A DNA stretch of 64,000 nucleotides from Bradyrhizobium manausense (GTDB taxonomy: Bacteria; Pseudomonadota; Alphaproteobacteria; Rhizobiales; Xanthobacteraceae). Positions within the stretch are counted from its first letter, which is position 1. Every line of letters starts with the position of its first letter. The notes beneath the pieces were generated by a model that worked only from the letters and a program-made list of their open reading frames with translations, was not told the origin of the DNA and made no database searches. Of this stretch, positions 14,967-23,864 are shown in pieces. Made by a program: the position numbers and the translations under genes. Location of the stretch: the NCBI RefSeq assembly GCF_018131105.1, contig NZ_JAFCJI010000001.1, positions 1,240,001 through 1,304,000 of the forward strand, read 5' to 3'.

Positions 14967-16706
14967 CTACCGCAGCGGCTTCTTCAGCAGCGAGAAGCGA
15001 TCGGGATCGAGGCCCATCGAGGGCTGCAACATCGGCGCCTCGGCGGGCGCGAGCGTCTTGGCCGGCGGCGCTGAGAACACCGGGTCGTTCGGCACGTCGC
15101 GCTGCGAGGTGGCGCCGCGCCAGCGCTCGAGCACGGCACCGACGAAATGCATGTCGTGACCGGCGGTGACCGAGGGCACGCTCGAGATGGTGGCTTCGCC
15201 GCGCGGCAATTGGTGCGGCGGCACCTCCTTGAAGCGCAGCCGCGTCGGCAGCGCGACACCTTCGCCGAATGCCAGCACTTCGCGGGTACCCAGCGAGGGT
15301 ACGAAGGACAACAGGTTTGCGGCTGCATCCGACACCGCGGCGCGCAGCAGCGCCTGGTCGCGGTCGTTGGCAAGACGCATCGTGAACAGCGTGTTGCACT
15401 GGGAGATGATGGTGGCGTCGAGCTCGGCCGGTCGCTGCGTGATCAGGCCGAGATAGACGCCGTATTTGCGGCCTTCCTTGGCGATGCGCGACACCGCCTT
15501 GCGGGTCGGACCAAAGCCGATATTGCGGTCGGCGGAGGCGTAGCGGTGCGCCTCCTCGCAGACGAACAGCAGCGGCGAGACGCCGTCGCTCCAGAGGCCG
15601 AAGTCGAAGGCCATGCGGCAGAGCACCGACACGACGGAATCGATGACTTCGGCGGGGAAGCCGGCGAGCTGCATCACCGTCATCGGCTTGCCGTTGGCGG
15701 GGAGGCGGAACAGATGGCTGATCACTTCGGCCATGGTGTCGCCGCCGACATTGGCGTTGTCGAACATGAAGGCGTAGCGCGGGTCGTTGCGCACGGCTTC
15801 GATGCGCGAGATCAGCTTGTGATAGATGATGCGGGAGGAGCGGTTTTCCAGCTTGCCCATGCGCTCGTCGATCAGCGACATCAGATCGACCAGACGGTAC
15901 GGCACCGGCGTGTCGACGGTATAGCCGACCTGCTTGGGGTCGATGCGCTTGAGGCCGATGCGGTCGGCGTTCTGGTACTGGGTGTAGACACCCTTGGCGA
16001 GCGGAATGACTTCCGCGAGGATGTCGAGTTCTTCGGGCACGCCGGCGCGGCCGCCGAACAGCACGTCGACGATTTCCTCGAAATTGAACAGCCAGAACGG
16101 CAGCTTCAGGTTTCGCGGGTTGAGCACCAGCGCGCGGTCGCCGAAGCAGCGGCCATATTCGTTGTGCACGTCGAGCAGAAAGATGCGCAGGTTCGGGCGC
16201 GCCTTGAGGATCTCGTTGAGCAGCAGCGATACGCCGGTGGATTTACCGACGCCGGTCGATCCCAGCACCGCGAAGTGCTTCGAGAGCATTTCCTCGACGT
16301 CGACATAGGCGACGACCGAGCGGTCCTGCTGGAGGAAGCCGACATTGATCTGGTCCGAGCCAGTCGGCGCGTAGATGGTGCGTAGCTCCTGGCTGGTGAT
16401 CAGGTCGACGGAATCGCCGATGGTCGGATAATTGGTGACGCCGCGCTGGAATTTGGCCTTGTCGGCGGCATTGAGGATCTCGCCGAGCAGGTCGACCGAG
16501 GCGATCGCGATGTAATTGTCGCTGCTCGACAAATTCTCGCAGGACACCTCGGTGATCATGGCGACGATGACCGAGCTGGCGCAGCGAATGCTGACGAAAC
16601 GGCCGACCGTGGCCCGAACCTCCGAGACCGGCATCCGGCTTTCCGCCAGAAGCCCGACCCGGGCGAGCGATCCGCGAACCGATATCACGCGTCCAAAAGA
16701 TGTCAC
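14967..16706 (-). CDS. HerA-like DUF87 ATPase
   Basis: A 579-residue ATPase. Residues about 1-90 resemble the HAS-barrel of HerA proteins; the RecA/FtsK-like core has Walker A GSTGVGKS (149-156) and Walker B LLFVCEEAH (379-387), followed by GRKYGVYLGLITQRP, the sensor/Gln-Arg region of HerA/DUF87 hexameric translocases. Archaeal HerA works with nuclease NurA in end resection, and bacterial relatives often pair with nucleases or Sir2 in defence. Here no partner gene is adjacent. The roughly 70-residue C-terminal tail is Pro/Ala-rich. The start ATG at 16706 agrees with a HAS-barrel beginning; 384 bases without a gene follow on its upstream side. Confidence 0.82.
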   Translation of the reverse strand: MTSFGRVISVRGSLARVGLLAESRMPVSEVRATVGRFVSIRCASSVIVAMITEVSCENLSSSDNYIAIASVDLLGEILNAADKAKFQRGVTNYPTIGDSVDLITSQELRTIYAPTGSDQINVGFLQQDRSVVAYVDVEEMLSKHFAVLGSTGVGKSTGVSLLLNEILKARPNLRIFLLDVHNEYGRCFGDRALVLNPRNLKLPFWLFNFEEIVDVLFGGRAGVPEELDILAEVIPLAKGVYTQYQNADRIGLKRIDPKQVGYTVDTPVPYRLVDLMSLIDERMGKLENRSSRIIYHKLISRIEAVRNDPRYAFMFDNANVGGDTMAEVISHLFRLPANGKPMTVMQLAGFPAEVIDSVVSVLCRMAFDFGLWSDGVSPLLFVCEEAHRYASADRNIGFGPTRKAVSRIAKEGRKYGVYLGLITQRPAELDATIISQCNTLFTMRLANDRDQALLRAAVSDAAANLLSFVPSLGTREVLAFGEGVALPTRLRFKEVPPHQLPRGEATISSVPSVTAGHDMHFVGAVLERWRGATSQRDVPNDPVFSAPPAKTLAPAEAPMLQPSMGLDPDRFSLLKKPLR

Positions 16707-17000
16707 GATGGCTGAACCCGAGGAGACAAAATGTTTCTCCGACTATGCGGCGCCGTCGCTGGACAAACGGTTAAGCGCCAGGCGCGGGCACTTTGTTAAA
16801 TCTGCGACAATTCGGCTAAGAACATTGTCCCCAATGCCTACTTGCGGGCGGAATCGGCCTGAAAGTGCTGCATTTCCAGGCTTTCAGGCCCAAATCACAT
16901 TAAGGAAGATTTTACCATTCGGGCAGTCCGTCAACCTTCCATAGGACCGAGGGTGGGCCGCAGAGCCGGCCTCCGCCGCGGATAGACGTATGTTGATTTG
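16707..17000. other. Intergenic region without recognised gene
   Basis: Together with 17001-17150 this is the longest gene-free gap (444 bases), between the divergent HerA-like and dioxygenase genes. The part to 17000 is less GC-rich than its surroundings and must hold the HerA-like promoter; no reading frame or hairpin stands out. Confidence 0.5.
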
Positions 17001-17037
17001 TTGACGGGACCTAATCATTTGTACATTAGTACAAATG
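17001..17037 (+). promoter_or_regulatory. Promoter with palindromic operator for the VOC dioxygenase
   Basis: TTGACG (17001-17006) as the -35 box is followed by the perfect palindrome CATTTGTAC-N4-GTACAAATG (17016-17037), which covers the expected -10 region. A near-identical block stands before tetR at 38212-38246, with the same distance of 17 bases between the start of TTGACG and the start of TTTGTAC. The dioxygenase ATG is 113 bases downstream of the palindrome. Confidence 0.7.
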
Positions 17038-17150
17038 AACCCGCGGACGCCGCTAGGGCGCGTGCATGAAACATTGCGCCCCGCGCCCGATTGCGCGATC
17101 CCCTGAGAGGGATCGCAGGCCAGGCCTTGTTAGCCAAGTTGGAGGACACC

Positions 17151-18119
17151 ATGCAGCCCGAACCGATCTTCGATCTCGCTCATCTCGGTCACATGGAACT
17201 GCTGACGCCGAAGCCGGACGAGAGCCTGAAATTCTTCGTCGACGTCATGGGCATGACCATCAGCGGGCGGAAGGGCGAGTCGGTCTATTTGCGCGGCTGG
17301 GACGATTACGAGCGCTATTCGCTCAAGCTGACGGCTTCGAAGACCTCAGGCATGGAACACATGGCGCTGCGCGCGCGAAGCCAGCAGGCGCTGGAGCGCC
17401 GGGTTGCCGCGCTGAAGGGCTCGGGCTTCGACATCGGCTGGATCGACGGCGACATGGGGCAGGGGCCGACCTTCCGTTGTCGAGACCCCGACGGCCACGT
17501 CGTCGAGCTCTATTACGAGACCGAATGGTATCAGGCGCCGCCGGAGCTGAAGCCGGCGCTGAAGAACCAGGCGCAGCGCTTTCCCGCGCGTGGCGTCAAT
17601 GTCCGCCGGCTCGACCATCTCAACTGCCTCGCCGTCGACATCAAGGCCAACCGCGAGTTCTTCGAGAACTATCTCGGCTGCCGGCTCACCGAGCAGATTG
17701 TGCTCAACGATGGCCGGGAAGCCGCGATGTGGCTGACGATGTCGAACAAGAGCTACGACTTCGCCTATTCGCTCGACCATTCCGGCACGCCCGGCCGCTT
17801 CCACCACGTCACCTACGCGCTCGACAGCCGCGAGGAAATTCTGCGCGCCGCCGACATTTTCCTGGAGAACGGCATCCATATCGAGACCGGCCCGCACAAG
17901 CACGCGATCCAGCAGACCTTCTTCCTCTATGTCTATGAGCCCGGCGGCAACCGCGTCGAAGTCGCCAATGCCGGTGCCCGGCTTATCCTCGCGCCGGACT
18001 GGAAGCCGATCGTGTGGACGGAAGAAGAGCGCAAGAAGGGGCAGGCCTGGGGGTTGAAGACAATCGAATCCTTCCACACCCACGGCACGCCGCCGGTGGA
18101 GGTGAAGAAGCACGCGTGA
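17151..18119 (+). CDS. Type I extradiol (catechol 2,3-dioxygenase-like) ring-cleavage dioxygenase
   Basis: A 322-residue protein of two VOC modules. Candidate iron ligands are His in LDHLNCLAVD, His in FHHVTYALD and Glu in YEPGGNRVEV, all in the C-terminal module as expected. The N-terminal module opens HLGHMELLTPKPDESLKFF. Such enzymes cleave catecholic rings next to the hydroxyls in the cytoplasm; the substrate is not determined. I chose the ATG at 17151 because GGAGG lies 6 bases before it. The promoter shares its operator with tetR at 38251, so I infer that this is the ring-cleavage step for the catabolic cluster at 37-45 kb. Confidence 0.85.
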   Translation: MQPEPIFDLAHLGHMELLTPKPDESLKFFVDVMGMTISGRKGESVYLRGWDDYERYSLKLTASKTSGMEHMALRARSQQALERRVAALKGSGFDIGWIDGDMGQGPTFRCRDPDGHVVELYYETEWYQAPPELKPALKNQAQRFPARGVNVRRLDHLNCLAVDIKANREFFENYLGCRLTEQIVLNDGREAAMWLTMSNKSYDFAYSLDHSGTPGRFHHVTYALDSREEILRAADIFLENGIHIETGPHKHAIQQTFFLYVYEPGGNRVEVANAGARLILAPDWKPIVWTEEERKKGQAWGLKTIESFHTHGTPPVEVKKHA

Positions 18120-18132
18120 TCGCGCGCTTCCT

Positions 18133-21100
18133 TTAATGTAGCGACGCCCGCACCCGCGCGATCGTCTCGCGAACGCCTGTCCAGGCGGGCTTGTCCGGTG
18201 CGAACTGCCCGCGCAGGAAGGTGGCGAGTTCCTCGACCTGCACGTCGCTCATGCTATTCCCAAACGCGGGCATGTAGCCGAGATCGCTCGATGCGGGCTC
18301 GGTGATGCCGTGCATGATCACCTGCACGAGATTGTCCGACGTCGCGCTGTGAAGATTGCTGTTGAGCGCGAGCGAGGGGCGGCTGCCGAACAGCGGCAGC
18401 CCGCCGACCTCGTGGCAAACGGCGCAGGCGCCCTGATACAGCCGCGCGCCGGTCGACGAGGCGACTGTGACTTGCGTCGCGCTTTCCAGCTTTGCTGCGA
18501 GCGCCGGCGCATCTGGCGCGGCGTCATTAAACGAGCCGAGATAGATCGCCATCGCGCGGATGTCCTGGTCCGGCAAGGCCTTGAGATCCCGAACGATCGG
18601 CGCCATCGGGCCGGCGGCGACGCCGTGATAGCGCGAATGGCCTGTGCGCAGATAGGCGAACAGTTCGTCTTCGCCCCAGGGAATCGGCGCGTGCGAGAGT
18701 GAGGTCAGCGGCGGTGCCTCCCAGCCCTCGGCAAAGCCGCCGGCGAGATAGGCATTGCGCTGCTCTGCGCCGAGCGCATTGCGCGGTGAATGGCAGCCGC
18801 TGCAATGGCCGAGGCTCTCGACCAGATAGGCGCCGCGATTCCAGACCTCGGATCTGGCGGGATCGGGCTTGAACTCCTTGGTCTGGTGGAACAGCTCATT
18901 CCAGCCGGCCAACAGCGGGCGGAGATTGAACGGGAAGGCCAGCGCATTCGTGGGCGCCGTCGTCCGCACCGCAGGCTGGGCCATCAGGTAGGCGTAGAGC
19001 GCCTGCATGTCGGCGTCGCTGGTCTTTGAAAAATGCGTGTAGGGGAAGGCCGGATAAAGCTGCCGTCCGTCGCGATGCAGTCCGTCGCGCATCGCGCGCT
19101 CGAACGCGGGATAGGACCATGCGCCGATGCCGGTCTCGATGTCAGGCGTGATGTTGGTGGAATAGATCGTGCCGAACGGCGTCTCCAGCGCGCGGCCGCC
19201 GGCGTTGAGCACGCCACCGAGGTTGGTGTGACATTCCGCGCAATTTCCGAGGGCCGCAAGCTGCTCGCCGCGGGCGATCGTCGCTGTCGAATAGACCGAA
19301 GCATCGGGCCGCGTGATCGGCGCAATCGCGCGCCCGGGCAGCAGTGCCGCGCCGATGCCGATCGCGGCACTACAGACCGCAGCGATCGTCGCGAAGACGC
19401 CGGCGCGCCTGGCAAAGGGATTCTCCCAGATGCGGGACGGTTTTGGCGCAGCCGGTGCGGGCAGGGCCTGCGGCGTGGGTGCCGCGTCGCCATGCAACCC
19501 CTTCAAGATGCGCTCCGGCGTGAACGGAGGCTCGCGAAAGCGCACGCCGGTGGCATCGAAGATCGCATTCGCGATCGCCGCCGCGCTCGGGACCGACGCG
19601 GACTCGCCGACGCCGAGCGGTGCCTGGTCCTGACGCGGCAGCATCAAGACGTCGATCTTGGGCACGTCGGGGAAGGGGATGATCGGATAGGCGCCCCATT
19701 CCCGCGCAGCCACTGCGCCACGCTCGAACGAGACCTCTTCCATCAGCGCGCGGCTGGTGGACTGGATGACGTTGCCGTGGATCTGGTGGCGCACGCCGTC
19801 CGGATTGATCATCAATCCGGAGTCCTGTCCCGCGACGACGCGGGTGACGCTGACATCGCCCGTGGTCTTGTTCACCGCGACGTCGGCAACCCACGCCGAC
19901 CATGCCGCGCCATAGCCGGGAAACTTGCTGTGGACGTAGAGCGCGTAGGCAAAGCCGCGTCCGTGCACGACATCGCCGTCCTTCTCCTCACGCACCGGCC
20001 GCGCCGTCCAGCCCGCGCGCTCGGCAACGGCATTGACGAGATCGACCGCGCGCTGGTCTTTCAGGTAGCGCAGGCGATATTCGATCGGGTCGACGCCGGC
20101 CTCGGTCGCGGCCTCGTCGATATAGGATTCATGCGCAAACGTGTTCGGCAGGGCCGAGACGCCGCGAAACCAGGATGCGCGCACGATCGGGGCCATGTCG
20201 TGGGCGACGACGCGCATGTGGTCGTAGTCGTAAGGCGGAATCGCGGTGCGGTCGCCCATCTGGAGGACCGCGGGCTCGGGCGAGATGCGGCCGGTGAGCA
20301 GCAGCGCCAGCGTCGGCGCGGCGTTGGATGGATAGCGCGTGGCGAGATCGTAACCGGCGATGCCGCCGTCGGCGTTGAGGCCACCATTGACGTCGATGAG
20401 CTGCGCGGTGCCCTTCGGCTCCCAGGCGTGCTCCTGCTCGCGCGTGAGCTGCACGCGCACGGGACGGCCGACCGCGCGCGACAACAGCAGGGCGTCAGCG
20501 GTGACGTCGTCGGCGCAATTGCGGCCGTAGCAGCCGGCAGCCTCCAGCCTGATGACATCGACCTCGCTCTCGGGACGCTCGATCAGCAGCGCAAGATCGC
20601 TGCGCAGCACGTGCGGGTTCTGGGTGCCGGACCAGACCCGGATATTGCCGTCCCTGTAATCCGCGACCGCACAGGACGGGCCGATCGAGGCGTGCATCTG
20701 ATAGGGCCAGACGTAAGTCCGCTGCATCGGCTTCGCAGAGCCAGCGATCGCCGCATCGACGTCGCCCTTGTCGATCAGCGTGCGCGGCGTCGACGGATTA
20801 GCGCGCAAGGCAGTCTCGACACCGGCAAGGTCCGTCAGCACCGGCGTCGGCTTCCAGCTCACTTTGAGTTGCTCCGCGGCGCGAATCGCGTTCTCCTCGC
20901 GCTCGGCGACCACGCCGACGAAATCTCCGATACGCACGACGGCTATGAGGCCGGGAACGTCTCCGACAGACGATTCATCGACCGCGATGAGGCTGGTGCC
21001 GACGAACGGCCCGGCATCCACGCCGGAATAGGGTGGACGCACCAAGCGGCCGTGCAGCATGCCGGGCACGCGGATATCATGCACGAAGGTCAGTTCGCCC

Positions 21101-21648
21101 GTGGCCTTGGCAGGCAGGTCCACGCGCGGCATCGACTGGCCGACGATAGCGTAATCGCCGACGGCTTTGACCCTGACGTCGTCGGTCAGCTCGAGACGAA
21201 TGGTCTCGCCGCCGATCAATTCGCCATAGCTGACGCTGCGATTATGGCTCCGGACGAGACCGTCCTCGATCGTCAGTTCGGCCTCCGGCAGCTCCAGCCG
21301 CTCGGCCGCGCGCGCGATCAGAAAATGCCGCGCCAGTGCTGCCGCCTTGCGCAGGGGCACGGCGGTGATCTGGATCGTTTCGCTCGCGATCGTCGGGCCC
21401 TGGTTCGGCACGATAGCGGTGTCGCCGAGCACGACGACGACACGGGCAAAGGACACGTCCAGCTCTTCGGCGACGATCTGGCCGAGCGCCGTGCGGATGC
21501 CGGTGCCGAGATCGACATGGCCGTTGTAGGCCGTGACAGATCCATCCGCGGTGATGCGGACAAAAGTTTCGGATGTGACCTCGTCCACCGTGCGGACGAC
21601 GACGAGCGAGCCTCGCTCTGCTCCGTTCGAAACGGGGGAGGCCATCAA
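18133..21648 (-). CDS. nicB: Nicotinate hydroxylase-like large subunit: molybdenum hydroxylase fused to three cytochrome c domains (NicB-like)
   Basis: A 1171-residue fusion. Residues 1 to about 720 are a xanthine dehydrogenase-type molybdopterin subunit (YNGHVDLGTGIRTALGQI, LEAAGCYGRNCADD, GVGESASVPSAAAIANAI). A transmembrane anchor lies near 745, then three c-type heme motifs: CAECH (about 802), CSGCH (about 949) and CAVCH (about 1074). Size and order match Pseudomonas NicB, the subunit that hydroxylates nicotinate to 6-hydroxynicotinate and passes electrons to the respiratory chain. Isoquinoline oxidoreductases look similar, but the neighbours (hnr, ena) favour nicotinate. The start overlaps nicA by 4 bases. 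Confidence 0.8.
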   Translation of the reverse strand: MMASPVSNGAERGSLVVVRTVDEVTSETFVRITADGSVTAYNGHVDLGTGIRTALGQIVAEELDVSFARVVVVLGDTAIVPNQGPTIASETIQITAVPLRKAAALARHFLIARAAERLELPEAELTIEDGLVRSHNRSVSYGELIGGETIRLELTDDVRVKAVGDYAIVGQSMPRVDLPAKATGELTFVHDIRVPGMLHGRLVRPPYSGVDAGPFVGTSLIAVDESSVGDVPGLIAVVRIGDFVGVVAEREENAIRAAEQLKVSWKPTPVLTDLAGVETALRANPSTPRTLIDKGDVDAAIAGSAKPMQRTYVWPYQMHASIGPSCAVADYRDGNIRVWSGTQNPHVLRSDLALLIERPESEVDVIRLEAAGCYGRNCADDVTADALLLSRAVGRPVRVQLTREQEHAWEPKGTAQLIDVNGGLNADGGIAGYDLATRYPSNAAPTLALLLTGRISPEPAVLQMGDRTAIPPYDYDHMRVVAHDMAPIVRASWFRGVSALPNTFAHESYIDEAATEAGVDPIEYRLRYLKDQRAVDLVNAVAERAGWTARPVREEKDGDVVHGRGFAYALYVHSKFPGYGAAWSAWVADVAVNKTTGDVSVTRVVAGQDSGLMINPDGVRHQIHGNVIQSTSRALMEEVSFERGAVAAREWGAYPIIPFPDVPKIDVLMLPRQDQAPLGVGESASVPSAAAIANAIFDATGVRFREPPFTPERILKGLHGDAAPTPQALPAPAAPKPSRIWENPFARRAGVFATIAAVCSAAIGIGAALLPGRAIAPITRPDASVYSTATIARGEQLAALGNCAECHTNLGGVLNAGGRALETPFGTIYSTNITPDIETGIGAWSYPAFERAMRDGLHRDGRQLYPAFPYTHFSKTSDADMQALYAYLMAQPAVRTTAPTNALAFPFNLRPLLAGWNELFHQTKEFKPDPARSEVWNRGAYLVESLGHCSGCHSPRNALGAEQRNAYLAGGFAEGWEAPPLTSLSHAPIPWGEDELFAYLRTGHSRYHGVAAGPMAPIVRDLKALPDQDIRAMAIYLGSFNDAAPDAPALAAKLESATQVTVASSTGARLYQGACAVCHEVGGLPLFGSRPSLALNSNLHSATSDNLVQVIMHGITEPASSDLGYMPAFGNSMSDVQVEELATFLRGQFAPDKPAWTGVRETIARVRASLH

Positions 21649-22127
21649 TCACCGGCCTCGGCGAGCTGGCCCGACGCGCGCATCACGGCGCGCAGGATTT
21701 CCACATGCGTGCCGCAGCGGCAGAGATTGTAGCGCAGCGCCGCGAGCGCCTCATGTTCCGACGGCTGTGGGTTGATCGCGAGCAGCGCCTTGGTAGTCAT
21801 GATCATGCCATTGAGACAGTAGCCGCACTGTGCGGCCTGCTCGTCGATGAAGGCCTGTTGCACAACGTCAGGCTTGTCGCGCGTGCCGAGCCCTTCGAGC
21901 GTCACGATGTCGCGCCCGGCGCAGCCGCTGATTGGAATCACGCAGGAGCGCGCGGCCGTGCCGTCGATCAGGACTGTGCAGGTGCCGCATTCACCCAAGC
22001 CGCAACCATATTTCGGGCCGTTGAGTCCGAGATCATTGCGCAGCACATAGAGCAGCGGCGTCTGACGCTCTGCCGTGACGTCGTGGATCCTGCCGTTCAC
22101 GGTGAGGCGGATCGGTGTCTGCGTCAT
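21645..22127 (-). CDS. nicA: Nicotinate hydroxylase-like small [2Fe-2S] subunit (NicA-like)
   Basis: A 160-residue two-cluster iron-sulfur subunit of molybdenum hydroxylases. The plant-type ferredoxin cluster is GCGLGECGTC plus a later Cys (SCVIP); the second, all-helical cluster is CGYCLNG and NLCRCGTH. It passes electrons from the molybdenum site to the cytochrome domains of the partner. It is the first gene of a nicAB pair; the next start overlaps its stop. I use the ATG at 22127; a TTG at 22139 in the same frame is possible. The promoter (22205-22232) has an operator palindrome exactly between its -35 and -10 boxes. Confidence 0.83.
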   Translation of the reverse strand: MTQTPIRLTVNGRIHDVTAERQTPLLYVLRNDLGLNGPKYGCGLGECGTCTVLIDGTAARSCVIPISGCAGRDIVTLEGLGTRDKPDVVQQAFIDEQAAQCGYCLNGMIMTTKALLAINPQPSEHEALAALRYNLCRCGTHVEILRAVMRASGQLAEAGD

Positions 22128-22204
22128 CCTCGTTTCCAAGCCCTTACTCGTTTCCGAGCCTTATTCGTTACCAAGTCTTGCGGTTGCGAAATCTCTACGT
22201 CGCG

Positions 22205-22232
22205 ACGATACCGTTTGTACACAAACGTGCAA
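22205..22232 (-). promoter_or_regulatory. nicAB promoter with 16-bp operator
   Basis: Read on the minus strand: TTGCAC (22232-22227), 16 bases, TATCGT (22210-22205). The spacer is filled by the operator whose plus-strand reading is CGTTTGTACACAAACG (22212-22227). It fits the consensus CGTTYGTAYACRAAYG shared with the hnr and ena/fpr promoters, and its position would block RNA polymerase. Confidence 0.65.
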
Positions 22233-22334
22233 GCGGTCATGCCGCAGTGCAGCGCAACTGCCCGCTTTGTGGACAAGGCCGGGAGGCAAGTGAGGTTTTA
22301 TGCGGCAGAGACATGTTTTCGCGCGCGCCGCCGC

Positions 22335-22379
22335 TTGACAGCTATCGGCACCGCGCGCAACATCGTTCGTATACGAATG
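22335..22379 (+). promoter_or_regulatory. hnr operon promoter with 16-bp operator
   Basis: TTGACA (22335-22340), 17 bases, CAACAT (22358-22363), then the operator CGTTCGTATACGAATG (22364-22379) just after the -10 box, around the expected transcription start. The match to the consensus CGTTYGTAYACRAAYG is complete. The hnr ATG is at 22413. Confidence 0.7.
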
Positions 22380-22412
22380 ATAACCGCAGCGTCTGCTGGC
22401 TTGGACAGGGTG

Positions 22413-23864
22413 ATGGAAACAACGAGCGCTGCCACCGACAAGATCCGCTGCGATGCGTGTCCGGTGATGTGCTACATCAAGCCGGGCGCGGCGGGCGCCT
22501 GCGACCGCTATGCCAACCACGACGGCAAGCTTGTCCGCGTCGATCCGCATGTGATCCTGGAGCGCACGGTCGAGCATGGCGGCAAGCTCGTTCCGTTCGG
22601 CCGCACCGAAGACTGGGACGGCAAGATCGTCCATGAGCCTTCGACCTTCGTGACCGCGATCGGTGCGGGCACCACCTATCCGGATTACAAGCCGGCGCCG
22701 TTCATCGTCTCCGCCGAGGTCGACGGCGTCGACATGGTGACCGTGGTCACCGAGGGCATCTTCTCCTATTGCGGTATCAAGGTGAAGATCGACACCGACC
22801 GCTATCTCGGCCCCGAGACCGCGACCGTGCGCGCGCAGGGCGAGGCGGTAGGCCACGTCACCACCAGCGAATACGGCTCGCAGATGCTGTCGCTCGGCGG
22901 CGTGCATCATCTCACCGGCGGCTCCAAGAAGGAGGGCCGCGTCACCTGCGACACGCTGATGGATCTCGCCAATTGCAAGGCGGTGGAGCTGACCATCGAC
23001 GGCGGCGCGAGCGTGGTGGTGCAGGCAGGCCAGCCGCCGATCGTCAACGGCATGAAAGAAGAGCGCATGCGCGTCGGCTGCGGGTCGGCGACGATCGGCA
23101 TGTTCGCCAAGCAATGGCATGGCAAGGTCGATGAAGTGGTCGTGGTCGACGATCACATCACCGGTGTGCTCTCGGAGCACCAGGCGGGAAAACTGCTCGA
23201 CATCGTCGACACCGGAATCAAGATGAAGGGCCGTCGCTCGACGCCCGGCCGCTATTTCCAGGTCGCTGATCCCGGCACGGGGTGGGGCGGTACCAATATC
23301 TCCGATCCGCTGGCCATCCTCGGACCGTTCGACGCGAAGGAGGCCAAGCCCGGCCTGTCGATGCTGATGGTCTCCACCACCGGCGAGCATTCGTCGTATT
23401 ACGTGCTCGATGAGGCCTTGAAACCGGTCGAGACCGAGATGCCGGCCGATCTGAAATTCTCGGTCGAGCGGATCCAGGAGAATTGCGAGCCGGCGCTGTG
23501 CACGGTGCTGTTCATGGCCGGCGCCGGCGGCTCGTTGCGCGCGGGCGTGACCGACAATCCGGTGCGGCTGACGCGATCGGTGAAGGACGCGCTGACGCGC
23601 GTCACCAGCGGCGGCGCGCCGGTCTATGTCTGGCCGGGCGGCGGTATTACCTACATGGTGGACGTGACCCAGATGCCTTCAGGTGCGTTCGGCTATGTGC
23701 CGACGCCGGCGCTGGTCGCGCCGATCGAGTTCACGATGAAATTGACCGACTATGCCGCGCTCGGCGGGCACATGGATTACGTCAAGCCGCTCGCCGAGGT
23801 GAGGGGCGGCGATGATGTCCGTCAGTTGCCCTGGCAGAACCCGATCCCGGGACGGCGGGCATGA
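22413..23864 (+). CDS. hnr: 6-hydroxynicotinate reductase-like protein
   Basis: A 483-residue protein with a cysteine-rich N-terminus (CDACPVMCYIKPG, then ACDRY) that should bind an iron-sulfur cluster, and further Cys pairs later (FSYCGIK, RVGCGSA, NCEPALC). I match it from memory to 6-hydroxynicotinate reductase, the ferredoxin-dependent enzyme that reduces 6-hydroxynicotinate to 6-oxo-1,4,5,6-tetrahydronicotinate in Eubacterium barkeri. The nicAB-like genes upstream and the enamidase-like and Fpr-like genes downstream give exactly the enzymes before and after, and an electron source. Start chosen at 22413 with ACAGGG upstream; an earlier in-frame ATG (22377) overlaps the operator. The stop overlaps the next start by 4 bases. 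Confidence 0.72.
   Translation: METTSAATDKIRCDACPVMCYIKPGAAGACDRYANHDGKLVRVDPHVILERTVEHGGKLVPFGRTEDWDGKIVHEPSTFVTAIGAGTTYPDYKPAPFIVSAEVDGVDMVTVVTEGIFSYCGIKVKIDTDRYLGPETATVRAQGEAVGHVTTSEYGSQMLSLGGVHHLTGGSKKEGRVTCDTLMDLANCKAVELTIDGGASVVVQAGQPPIVNGMKEERMRVGCGSATIGMFAKQWHGKVDEVVVVDDHITGVLSEHQAGKLLDIVDTGIKMKGRRSTPGRYFQVADPGTGWGGTNISDPLAILGPFDAKEAKPGLSMLMVSTTGEHSSYYVLDEALKPVETEMPADLKFSVERIQENCEPALCTVLFMAGAGGSLRAGVTDNPVRLTRSVKDALTRVTSGGAPVYVWPGGGITYMVDVTQMPSGAFGYVPTPALVAPIEFTMKLTDYAALGGHMDYVKPLAEVRGGDDVRQLPWQNPIPGRRA

Noticed and set aside
19800..19822. TTGAT-N1-ATCAA palindrome resembling an FNR/FixK box
   Set aside because: The spacing is one base instead of four and it lies deep inside the nicB coding region.
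19033..21732. A 899-codon open frame on the plus strand opposite nicB
   Set aside because: It is Arg/His/Asp-rich without any domain, and lies entirely across a gene with clear motifs on the other strand. In high-GC genomes such antisense frames arise from codon bias.
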